This document shows, piece after piece, positions 1 to 5,696 of a DNA stretch of 9,415 bases (its first letter is position 1; each line of letters begins with the position of its first letter). The notes beneath the pieces were generated by a model. It saw nothing but the letters and a program-made list of their open reading frames with translations. It ran no database searches and had not been told where the DNA came from. The DNA comes from Alphaproteobacteria bacterium (GTDB taxonomy: Bacteria > Pseudomonadota > Alphaproteobacteria > Rhodobacterales > Rhodobacteraceae): the NCBI GenBank assembly GCA_030425945.1, contig JAUHZL010000079.1, forward strand, positions 1 to 9,415. The letters are read 5' to 3'. The position numbers and the translations under genes were made by a program.

Positions 1-585
1 CTTGGCCATCAGGTGCTTCGGCGCGACCCACGACCCGCCCGCGCAAAGCACGTTCGGCAGGGTCAGGTAGCGCGAAGCATTGTCCGGGCCGATCCCGCCC
101 GTGGGGCAGAAGCCCACCTGCGGCAGCGGGCCGCCCATCGACTTGAGCATCGGGACGCCGCCCGCGGCCTCGGCCGGGAAGAACTTCTGCACCCGGTAGC
201 CCTTTTCCAGCAGGCGCATCACCTCCGACGGGGTCGCCGCGCCCGGCAGCATCGGCAGGCCGGCCTCGAGGGCCGCGTCGAGCAGACGGTCGGTCGCCCC
301 GGGCGACACCCCGAACTTGGCCCCGGCCTCGACCGCGTCGTGGACGTCCTTCGGGGTCAGCAGCGTGCCTGCACCGACCACCCCGCCCTCGACCGAGGCC
401 ATCTCGCGGATCGCGTCCAGCGCCACCGGGGTGCGCAGCGTGACCTCCAGCGCCTTCAACCCGCCCTTGACCAGCGCCCGGGCCAGCGGCTGCGCGTGGG
501 ACAGCTCGTCAACGGTGATCACGGGCACGATCACGGCAAGGTCGCAGATGCGCTCGGCGGCGCGGCTCGACTCCTCGGGGGTCAT
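1..585 (-). CDS. eda: KDPG aldolase (2-dehydro-3-deoxy-6-phosphogluconate aldolase), 3' end cut by window edge
   Basis: This enzyme performs the last step of the Entner-Doudoroff pathway, splitting 2-keto-3-deoxy-6-phosphogluconate into pyruvate and glyceraldehyde 3-phosphate in the cytoplasm. The reading frame is open from the ATG at 585 to the edge, giving 195 residues out of about 210 usual for the family, so only the C-terminal tip is missing. Visible family motifs are GGLKALEVTLRT (41-52), carrying the general acid/base Glu at 47, VSPGAT (93-98), and QKFFPAE (133-139), with the Schiff-base lysine at 134. The phosphate-binding PTGGIG loop is at 161-166. The start is fixed by a GGAGG ribosome binding site 5 nt upstream (591-595). 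It lies 80 nt downstream of edd with no convincing terminator between, so the two are probably co-transcribed. The left neighbour is unknown. Confidence 0.97.
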   Translation of the reverse strand, partial: MTPEESSRAAERICDLAVIVPVITVDELSHAQPLARALVKGGLKALEVTLRTPVALDAIREMASVEGGVVGAGTLLTPKDVHDAVEAGAKFGVSPGATDRLLDAALEAGLPMLPGAATPSEVMRLLEKGYRVQKFFPAEAAGGVPMLKSMGGPLPQVGFCPTGGIGPDNASRYLTLPNVLCAGGSWVAPKHLMAK

Positions 586-590
586 GGATA

Positions 591-595
591 CCTCC
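591..595 (-). promoter_or_regulatory. Ribosome binding site of eda
   Basis: GGAGG on the minus strand, 5 nt before the ATG at 585. It supports that start and shows that eda is translated independently of edd despite the shared transcript. Confidence 0.8.
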
Positions 596-665
596 ATTCG
601 GGTTACTGGCGCGCGCTGTAGGCGCAATTCATGACAACCGCCAGACAAATGCGCGGGAGCGCGAC

Positions 666-2471
666 TCAGATCGTGATCCGCGCCCCGTTGGCGGCGGGAC
701 CGACGCGGTCGCGGAAGATCTGGAACATCTCGCGCCCGATCCCGGCGGCATTCGCCGACAGGTCGGCCGTGGCGGCGGGGCGGTCGAGCGCGCCCTCGGT
801 CAGCACCGACAGCACGCCCGCGACGGCATCGACCCGGATCAGGTCGCCGTCCCGGACATGGGCCAGCGGCCCGCCGTCGGCGGCCTCGGGGCAGACATGG
901 ATCGCCGCCGGGACCTTGCCCGAGGCGCCCGACATCCGCCCGTCGGTGACCAGCGCGACCTTGTGGCCGCGATCCTGCACCACCGACAGCAGCGGTGTCA
1001 GCGAATGCAGTTCCGGCATTCCGTTCGCCTTCGGCCCCTGGAAGCGAACGATCACCACCACGTCGCGGTCCAGTTCGCCCGCGCGGAACGCGGCCTTGAC
1101 CGACTCCTGGTCGTGGAAGACCCGGGCCGGGGCCTCGATCACATGGCGCTCGGGCGCGACGGCCGAGACCTTCATCACCCCCTGCCCCAGGTTGCCGGTC
1201 AGTTCCTTCAGCCCGCCCGACGCCTGGAACGGGTCGCGGACCGGGCGCAGGATCTTCTCGTTCAGGCTGGCGGTCGCGCCGTCTTCCCAGACCAGCGCGC
1301 CGTCCTTCAGCTTCGGCTCGCGGGTGTAGCGGCCGAGGCCCTCGCCCGCGACGGTCCGGGTGTCGGGATGCAGCAGCCCCGCCTCCAGCAACTCGCCGAT
1401 CATGTAGCCGAGACCGCCCGCCGCGTGGAAATGGTTCACGTCGGCCAGCCCGTTCGGATAGACCTTCGCCATCAGCGGCGTGACCTCGGACAGTTCCGCG
1501 AAATCCGACGGCTCGAGCAGCACCCCGGCGGCGGCGGCCATCGCGGGCAGGTGGATCACCAGATTGGTCGAGCCGCCCGTCGCCATCAGCCCGACGATCC
1601 CGTTCACGAAGGCCCGCGCATCGAGAATGTCGCAGACCGGGGTGTACGCGTTGCCGAGACCGGTGATCGCCACCGCGCGCTGCGCCGCCGCTTCGGTCAG
1701 GGCATCGCGCAGCGGGGTGTTCGGGTTGACGAAGCTGGTGCCGGGCAGGTGAAGGCCCATGAACTCCATCAGCATCTGGTTCGAGTTGGCGGTGCCGTAG
1801 AAGGTGCAGGTGCCCGGACCGTGATAGCTGGCCATCTCGGCCTCCATCAGCTTGTCGCGCCCGACCTCCCCGGCGGCGAACTGCTGGCGCACCTTCGATT
1901 TCTCGTCATTGGGCAGGCCCGACACCATCGGCCCGGCCGGGACGAAGAGGCCCGGCAGGAAGCCGAAGGTCGCCGCCGCGATCACGAGACCCGGCACGAT
2001 CTTGTCGCAGACCCCGAGGTAGACCGCCGCGTCGAAGGTGTTGTGGCTGAGCGCCACACCCGTCGCCAGCGCGATCACGTCGCGGGAAAAGAGGCTCAGT
2101 TCCATCCCGACCTGGCCCTGCGTGACGCCGTCGCACATTGCGGGCACGCCGCCCGCGACCTGCGCGGTGGCGCCCACCTTGCGCACGGCCTCCTTGATGC
2201 GGTCGGGATAGTCCTTGAACGGCTGATGCGCGCTCAGCATGTCGTTGTAGGCCGTCACGATCCCGAGGTTCGGCACCCGCGCCGAGACGAGAGCGTCCTT
2301 GTCCCCCGCCATCGCGGCATAGGCATGGGCCTGGTTCCCGCAGGACAGGTGCGCGCGGCGCGGGCCGTCCTCGGCGGCGCGGCGCATCCGGTCGAGATAG
2401 GTGGACCGCGCCGCGGAGGAGCGGGCTTCGATCCGGGCGGTGATGTCGGCAATTCGGGGATGGAGGGTCAT
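666..2471 (-). CDS. edd: 6-phosphogluconate dehydratase
   Basis: Edd is the cytoplasmic iron-sulfur enzyme that dehydrates 6-phosphogluconate to KDPG, the first dedicated step of the Entner-Doudoroff pathway. Its product is the substrate of Eda, encoded next. The protein is 601 residues, the normal full length. It carries both IlvD/Edd family signatures: CDKIVPG at 155-161, with cluster ligand Cys155, and LVTDGRMSGAS at 507-517. The Edd-type GTCTFYGTANSNQ (220-232, Cys222) and PAMCDGVTQGQ (110-120) set it apart from dihydroxy-acid dehydratase (IlvD). Start: ATG at 2471 behind a GAGGAG ribosome binding site with 6 nt spacing (2478-2483). A promoter with an embedded palindromic operator lies about 70-95 nt upstream. 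No truncation or missing ligand is seen. Confidence 0.98.
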   Translation of the reverse strand: MTLHPRIADITARIEARSSAARSTYLDRMRRAAEDGPRRAHLSCGNQAHAYAAMAGDKDALVSARVPNLGIVTAYNDMLSAHQPFKDYPDRIKEAVRKVGATAQVAGGVPAMCDGVTQGQVGMELSLFSRDVIALATGVALSHNTFDAAVYLGVCDKIVPGLVIAAATFGFLPGLFVPAGPMVSGLPNDEKSKVRQQFAAGEVGRDKLMEAEMASYHGPGTCTFYGTANSNQMLMEFMGLHLPGTSFVNPNTPLRDALTEAAAQRAVAITGLGNAYTPVCDILDARAFVNGIVGLMATGGSTNLVIHLPAMAAAAGVLLEPSDFAELSEVTPLMAKVYPNGLADVNHFHAAGGLGYMIGELLEAGLLHPDTRTVAGEGLGRYTREPKLKDGALVWEDGATASLNEKILRPVRDPFQASGGLKELTGNLGQGVMKVSAVAPERHVIEAPARVFHDQESVKAAFRAGELDRDVVVIVRFQGPKANGMPELHSLTPLLSVVQDRGHKVALVTDGRMSGASGKVPAAIHVCPEAADGGPLAHVRDGDLIRVDAVAGVLSVLTEGALDRPAATADLSANAAGIGREMFQIFRDRVGPAANGARITI

Positions 2472-2537
2472 CGGAGGCTCCTCGTCTGGGCGGCTCGGTC
2501 AGGACATGGGCACGGCAGGGCCGCCCCGGTTGCGGCG

Positions 2538-2566
2538 CGTCTAGCATGTTAGCGCTAACGGTCCAA
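2538..2566 (-). promoter_or_regulatory. Predicted sigma-70 promoter of edd-eda
   Basis: Read on the minus strand: a -35 box TTGGAC (2561-2566), a 17-nt spacer, and a -10 box TAGACG (2538-2543) preceded by TGC, which makes an extended -10. Expected transcription start is near 2531, giving a leader of about 60 nt before the edd ATG. The boxes are partial matches to the consensus. The exact 17-nt spacing and the operator inside the spacer raise confidence. Assigned by eye. Confidence 0.6.
2548..2559. promoter_or_regulatory. Perfect 12-bp palindrome, probable LacI-family operator
   Basis: GTTAGCGCTAAC is its own reverse complement. It has the central CG-containing dyad with flanking GTTA/TAAC arms typical of LacI-family operators such as those of sugar acid regulators. 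It sits wholly inside the spacer between the predicted -35 and -10 boxes of edd, where a bound repressor would block RNA polymerase. The regulator is not in the window. An inducer such as 6-phosphogluconate or gluconate is only an inference from the genes controlled. Confidence 0.7.
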
Positions 2567-2643
2567 GACCCCTTTTCGGGCCCGGGGCCGTGCGCCCCCC
2601 CGTCCCTTCCCGCCGCCACATAGCGGGCATGAGCGAAACGCAA

Positions 2644-2672
2644 TAGTCAGGACAGCTTCGCTTACCTATCTA
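2644..2672 (+). promoter_or_regulatory. Weak candidate promoter of the 48-residue protein gene
   Basis: TAGTCA (2644-2649) and TATCTA (2667-2672) are separated by 17 nt. They match 4 and 3 positions of the sigma-70 consensus. An AGCGAA / TTCGCT inverted repeat (2632-2637 and 2657-2662) flanks the -35 region. An alternative sigma factor is possible. Low-confidence assignment by eye. Confidence 0.3.
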
Positions 2673-2708
2673 TGCGGCAACGCAGCATTGAGCACAGGAG
2701 CACGTCCC

Positions 2709-2855
2709 ATGGACCACATGACCCCCGCAAGCTACCACGAAATCGAACTCCGCGCCCGCCAGATGCGCGCAGAGGTTCTGCGCAACGGCCTCGTCGCCTT
2801 CCGCGACTGGATCGTCTCGCACCTGCACACCGGCAAGGCCGGCGCCCGCGCCTGA
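2709..2855 (+). CDS. Small basic protein of 48 residues, unknown function
   Basis: I do not recognise a named family with certainty. The product begins MDHMTPASYHEIELRARQMR and is predicted to be one or two helices (about 9-40) with an Arg-rich, Ala/Leu-rich amphipathic pattern (ELRARQMRAEVLRNGLVAF), then a Gly/Ala-rich basic tail. It has no signal peptide, membrane span or cysteine. Its style resembles the very short RARxxRAE-type proteins that recur in Rhodobacterales genomes; that link is from memory. Support for a real gene: AGGAG at 2696-2700, 8 nt before the ATG; GC-type codon use like its neighbours; and placement in its own intergenic space between divergent edd and downstream rlmI. 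Met4 is a possible later start, but it sits too far from the ribosome binding site. Confidence 0.7.
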   Translation: MDHMTPASYHEIELRARQMRAEVLRNGLVAFRDWIVSHLHTGKAGARA

Positions 2856-2877
2856 CGCGCTGATCCCCCTTCCCCAC

Positions 2878-2905
2878 GGCACCCCGGCACACTAGACGGG
2901 GTGCC
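2878..2905 (+). repeat. Strong hairpin abutting the rlmI start codon
   Basis: GGCACCCC (2878-2885) and GGGGTGCC (2898-2905) form a perfect 8-bp stem with a 12-nt loop. The 3' arm ends at the base directly before the ATG at 2906 and contains the only G-rich stretch that could serve as its ribosome binding site (GGGG, 2898-2901). It begins 22 nt after the stop of the 48-residue gene. No T-run follows it on the plus strand, so it is not a standard intrinsic terminator. It could dampen translation or protect the 3' end of the upstream message. Confidence 0.6.
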
Positions 2906-4111
2906 ATGGAACCCGATCCCTCGCCCCGCCCCGTCCTTCGGCTGAAACCCAACGCCGACGCCCGCGCCATCCGGCACGGAGCGCCTTGGGTGCACGGCGA
3001 CCAGATCGTGTGGGACCGCCGCTCGCGCGCGATCCCGAACGGCAGCATCGCCGAGTTGCAGGACGCCGGGCGGACCCCCATCGCCACGGTGGCGGTCGTG
3101 CCCGAAGCCCGCATCGCGGCGCGCATCCTCGACCGGGACCCGGAGGCGGTGATCGACCGCGGCTGGCTCACCCGGCGGATCGCGGCGGCGCTGACCCTGC
3201 GTCAGCGGCTGACCGACGCCCCCTTCTACCGGCTCGTGAACGCCGAGGGCGATGGCCTGCCCGGCCTGATCGTCGACCGGTTCGGCGACACCGCCGTGGT
3301 GCAGCCGAATGCGGCCTGGATCGACGCGCGGCTCGACGACCTGACCGCCGCCCTGCGCGATGTGGCCGGGATCGCCCATGTCCTGAAGAATGCCTCGGGC
3401 CGCGCCCGGGCGCAGGAAGGCCTCGACGACCTGTCGGCGGTCCTGCTCGGAACCCCGCCCGACCGGGTCGAGGTGCCGATGAACGGCGCGACCTACATCG
3501 CCGATCTCGCCAGCGGCCAGAAGACCGGCCTCTTCTACGACCAGCGCCCGAACCATGCCTTCGCCGCCGCGCTGGCAAGGGACGCCTCGGTCCTCGACGT
3601 GTTTTCCCATGTCGGCGGCTTCGCGCTCGCCTGCCTCGCGCAGGGGGCGTCCTCGGCGCTGGCGGTCGATGGCTCGGCCCCGGCGCTGGCGCTGGCCGAG
3701 GAGGGCGCGCGCGCCAGCGGCGTCGCCGACCGCTTCACCACCGAGCGCGCGGACGCCTTCGCCGCGATGGAGGCGCTCGCGGCAGACGGCCGCCGCTTCG
3801 ACGTCGTGATCTGCGATCCGCCCGCCTTCGCCCCGTCGAAGGCCGCCCTGACGCAGGGCCTCCGGGCCTATGAGCGCGTCGCGCGCCTCGCCGCGCCACT
3901 GGTCGCGCCCGGCGGCATCCTAATCCTGTGCTCCTGCTCGCATGCCGCGACGCTGGAGAAGTTCCGCACCGCCTGCCTGCGCGGCATCGGGCGGGCGGGC
4001 CGGTCGCCCGCGTTGATCCACACCGGGACGGCGGGACCGGATCACCCGATCCATCCGGCCCTGTCGGACACCGGCTATCTCAAGGCGCTGGCCTTCCACC
4101 TCGCCCCATGA
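2906..4111 (+). CDS. rlmI: RlmI-type class I SAM-dependent 23S rRNA (cytosine-C5) methyltransferase
   Basis: Predicted to methylate C5 of a cytosine in 23S rRNA (C1962 for E. coli RlmI) using S-adenosylmethionine. The length, 401 residues, matches the family (about 396). Order of parts: an N-terminal PUA-like RNA-binding segment (about 8-80), a linker domain with FYRLVNAEGDGLPGLIVDRF (107-126), the family motif GQKTGLFYDQRPN (204-216), the SAM-binding motif VLDVFSHVGGFA (229-240), acidic ribose-binding Asp255 (VDGS), DPPAF (304-308), and CSCSH (342-346) with the probable catalytic Cys344. The ATG at 2906 is the only usual start codon after the in-frame stop at 2861, but it lacks a clear ribosome binding site and abuts a hairpin. 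Its stop overlaps the start of the PIN gene. The exact target base is inferred from the family. Confidence 0.93.
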   Translation: MEPDPSPRPVLRLKPNADARAIRHGAPWVHGDQIVWDRRSRAIPNGSIAELQDAGRTPIATVAVVPEARIAARILDRDPEAVIDRGWLTRRIAAALTLRQRLTDAPFYRLVNAEGDGLPGLIVDRFGDTAVVQPNAAWIDARLDDLTAALRDVAGIAHVLKNASGRARAQEGLDDLSAVLLGTPPDRVEVPMNGATYIADLASGQKTGLFYDQRPNHAFAAALARDASVLDVFSHVGGFALACLAQGASSALAVDGSAPALALAEEGARASGVADRFTTERADAFAAMEALAADGRRFDVVICDPPAFAPSKAALTQGLRAYERVARLAAPLVAPGGILILCSCSHAATLEKFRTACLRGIGRAGRSPALIHTGTAGPDHPIHPALSDTGYLKALAFHLAP

Positions 4112-4644
4112 GGTCGTTCCTCGACGCCTGCGTGCTGGTCCCGACCCTGACTCGGGGCCTGCTGCTGGACGCCGTGCAAGCCGGGGTGCTGGAGCCGCTG
4201 TGGTCGCCCGGCGTGCTTGACGAATGGCGCCACGCCGCCGCGCGGGTCGGGCCGTTCCAGACCCTGTCCACCGAGCACGAGATCGCCGCCATGACGGCGG
4301 CTTGCCCGCAGGCCTGCGTCACGCCGCCCCCCGACCTGATCGAAACCCTGCACCTGCCCGATCCCGGCGACCGGCATGTGCTGGCGGCCGCGATCGCCGG
4401 GCGGGCCGAAGCGCTGGTGACCTTCAACGAACGCGACTTCCCGCTGCGCGTCATGGGCGCGCACGGTCTGATCCGGCGCCACCCGGACGGCGTGCTGCGC
4501 GAGGCGGCCGGGGACCCGGCGCTGGCAGACGCCTTCCGCGCCCGGTTCGCCGATGCCGGGGCGCACACCGGCCGCAGCCCGCGCGCGCTGGCCAAGGCGG
4601 CGCACCTGCCCCGGCTCGGAAAACTCCTGTTTTCAGGGGATTGA
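4108..4644 (+). CDS. Lone PIN-domain protein, predicted ribonuclease
   Basis: A 178-residue cytoplasmic protein with a PIN fold, the metal-dependent RNase fold. It starts MRSFLDACVLVP with the first acidic residue Asp6. Glu39 lies in VLDEW. LPDPGDRHVLAAA (83-95) supplies Asp88, and TFNERDF (105-111) supplies Asn107 and Asp110, so the acidic pocket looks intact. The arrangement resembles the PIN_3 (COG1569-like) group found widely as single genes in Rhodobacterales. The residues after about 130 form a helical tail. Its ATG overlaps the rlmI stop (ATGA, 4108-4111) with no separate ribosome binding site, so translation is probably coupled to rlmI. No antitoxin-sized gene accompanies it, which argues against a classical VapBC toxin. 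RNA target unknown; a ribosome-related role is only suggested by the pairing. Confidence 0.88.
   Translation: MRSFLDACVLVPTLTRGLLLDAVQAGVLEPLWSPGVLDEWRHAAARVGPFQTLSTEHEIAAMTAACPQACVTPPPDLIETLHLPDPGDRHVLAAAIAGRAEALVTFNERDFPLRVMGAHGLIRRHPDGVLREAAGDPALADAFRARFADAGAHTGRSPRALAKAAHLPRLGKLLFSGD
4619..4634. repeat. Short inverted repeat at the convergent PIN / M48 gene ends
   Basis: GAAAAC TCCT GTTTTC is a perfect 6-bp stem with a 4-nt loop, in the last codons of the PIN gene and just downstream of the M48 gene. It is the only AT-rich dyad near the convergence point and could act as a weak two-way terminator. The stem is AT-rich and no separate T-run follows, so this is tentative. Confidence 0.3.
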
Positions 4645-4647
4645 GAC

Positions 4648-5349
4648 TCAGTCCTTCGGCAGGCGCGGCACGTCCCAGCGGGCCTCGCGCGCCTCGATGG
4701 CGGCAATCCGCTCGGCCGTCTTCGGATGCGACATCAGCCAGGCCGGTCCCCCGGCCCCGCCCATGCCGGTCAGGCCCTCCAGCTTGCGGAACAGGCTCTT
4801 CTGCGGTTCGGTGCCGATCCCGGCCTTGACCAGCAGCGCGCTGGCATAGGCGTCGGCCTCGTACTCGTCCTGCCGCGACAGGCGCGCGGCCAGCAGGTGC
4901 GTCAGCGCGTTGGCAATCCAGACCCCGACCCCGGGCAGGAAGCGCCCCAGCACCATCGCCAGCGCGACCCGGATCGCGTTCTGGCCGGAAAAGTCGATCA
5001 TCCGCCGCTTGGTGTGCCCCAGCGCGACGTGGCCCAGCTCGTGCGCGATGACGGTCGACAACTCCTCGGCGCTGACCTCGCCCGCCTTGTATTTCTTCAG
5101 AAAACCGCGCGTCAGGAAGATGCGCCCGTCGGGCGCCGCGAGGCCGTTGACCGGCTCGACCTCGTAGACATGCACCTTGATGCGCGGCAGGTCGAGCGCC
5201 CGCGCCAGCTTGTCGGTCACCGCTTTCAGGCCCGGATCGGCCAGTTCGGTCGAGTTGGCATCGAGGGTCTTCCGCGTCCGCCACGACGAAAAGAAATACA
5301 TCCCGAGCGCATAGAGCACGGCCAGGAGAAGGGGGGAGAGCTTCAGCAT
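4648..5349 (-). CDS. M48-family zinc metalloprotease with N-terminal membrane anchor
   Basis: The 233-residue protein carries the gluzincin motif HELGH at 103-107 (zinc ligands His103 and His107, catalytic Glu104). The third ligand is most likely Glu162 in DEYEADAYA (161-169), the ExxAD signature of family M48 (HtpX, BepA, Ste24 relatives). Residues 4-20 are a hydrophobic segment followed by RTRK, which suggests a membrane anchor with a cytoplasmic catalytic domain rather than a cleaved signal. A second hydrophobic stretch covers about 126-154. A C-terminal SHPKTAERIAAIE (207-219) is also typical of M48. It is shorter than HtpX (about 290) and lacks TPR repeats, so no symbol is given. The ATG at 5349 lacks a clear ribosome binding site, but starting at Met17 would destroy the anchor. 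Substrate unknown; protein quality control is the family's usual role. Confidence 0.93.
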   Translation of the reverse strand: MLKLSPLLLAVLYALGMYFFSSWRTRKTLDANSTELADPGLKAVTDKLARALDLPRIKVHVYEVEPVNGLAAPDGRIFLTRGFLKKYKAGEVSAEELSTVIAHELGHVALGHTKRRMIDFSGQNAIRVALAMVLGRFLPGVGVWIANALTHLLAARLSRQDEYEADAYASALLVKAGIGTEPQKSLFRKLEGLTGMGGAGGPAWLMSHPKTAERIAAIEAREARWDVPRLPKD

Positions 5350-5392
5350 GGGCAGGATATGGGCGCGGGGCGGCCGGGCGGCAAGTTGCGGC

Positions 5393-5680
5393 TCAGTCCT
5401 GCGGCGGCACGCGCGCCGCGCGCCCGCCCCGGCGTTTCTGGTCCGGCGGCGCCTCGAGCCCGGTGCGCAGCACCTCGGTCATCGGGTGGTTGGGCTGCGC
5501 TGCGCCGTAATGGTCCAGCAAGGCAGCAATCGCCGCGCGGGGGTCCGCCCCGGGCGCAAGCCCCAGCGCCCAGTCGAAGAAGATCGACCGGCAGTCCCAG
5601 ATCGTGATCCCCTCGATGCGATAGGCCTCGGCCAGCAGGTTGCGGGGGTCGATCGCCTTCAAATCCATGTTCGTGGTCAT
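5393..5680 (-). CDS. Conserved hypothetical protein, 95 residues
   Basis: Function not recognised. The protein is soluble, with no signal peptide or membrane span. It has a distinctive core: IDPRNLLAEAYRIEGI (10-25), then WDCRSIFFDWALGL (28-41), then an acidic/Ala-rich helix and HPMTEVLRTGLE (65-76), ending in a basic, probably disordered tail. The pattern looks like a small conserved protein of Rhodobacterales with one cysteine (Cys30). The ATG at 5680 is preceded by AAGGGGG (5690-5696) at 9 nt. A second in-frame ATG at 5668 is less well placed. It begins 15 nt after the glnE stop, and its ribosome binding site partly overlaps that stop, so it is probably coupled to glnE. It precedes the M48 protease gene by 43 nt on the same strand. 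Codon use matches its neighbours. Confidence 0.82.
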   Translation of the reverse strand: MTTNMDLKAIDPRNLLAEAYRIEGITIWDCRSIFFDWALGLAPGADPRAAIAALLDHYGAAQPNHPMTEVLRTGLEAPPDQKRRGGRAARVPPQD

Positions 5681-5689
5681 TCTGCATGT

Positions 5690-5696
5690 CCCCCTT
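5690..5696 (-). promoter_or_regulatory. Ribosome binding site of the 95-residue protein gene
   Basis: AAGGGGG on the minus strand, 9 nt before the ATG at 5680 and overlapping the last base of the glnE stop codon. It decides between the two in-frame ATGs (5680 and 5668) in favour of the first and suggests translational coupling to glnE. Confidence 0.55.

Noticed and set aside
858..2552. Long plus-strand open frame opposite edd
   Set aside because: Antisense shadow of a certain gene in GC-rich DNA; composition is His/Arg/Gly-rich and without motifs.
2878..2905. Hairpin as a standard intrinsic terminator
   Set aside because: No T-run follows the stem on the plus strand, and on the minus strand no gene ends just before it. 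It is listed as a hairpin only.
2732..3610. 292-codon minus-strand frame opposite rlmI
   Set aside because: Antisense shadow of rlmI and the 48-residue gene; no recognisable domain or ribosome binding site.
4108..4644. PIN protein as the toxin of a VapBC toxin-antitoxin pair
   Set aside because: No small antitoxin gene is adjacent. The upstream partner is a full-size rRNA methyltransferase and the start is coupled to it.
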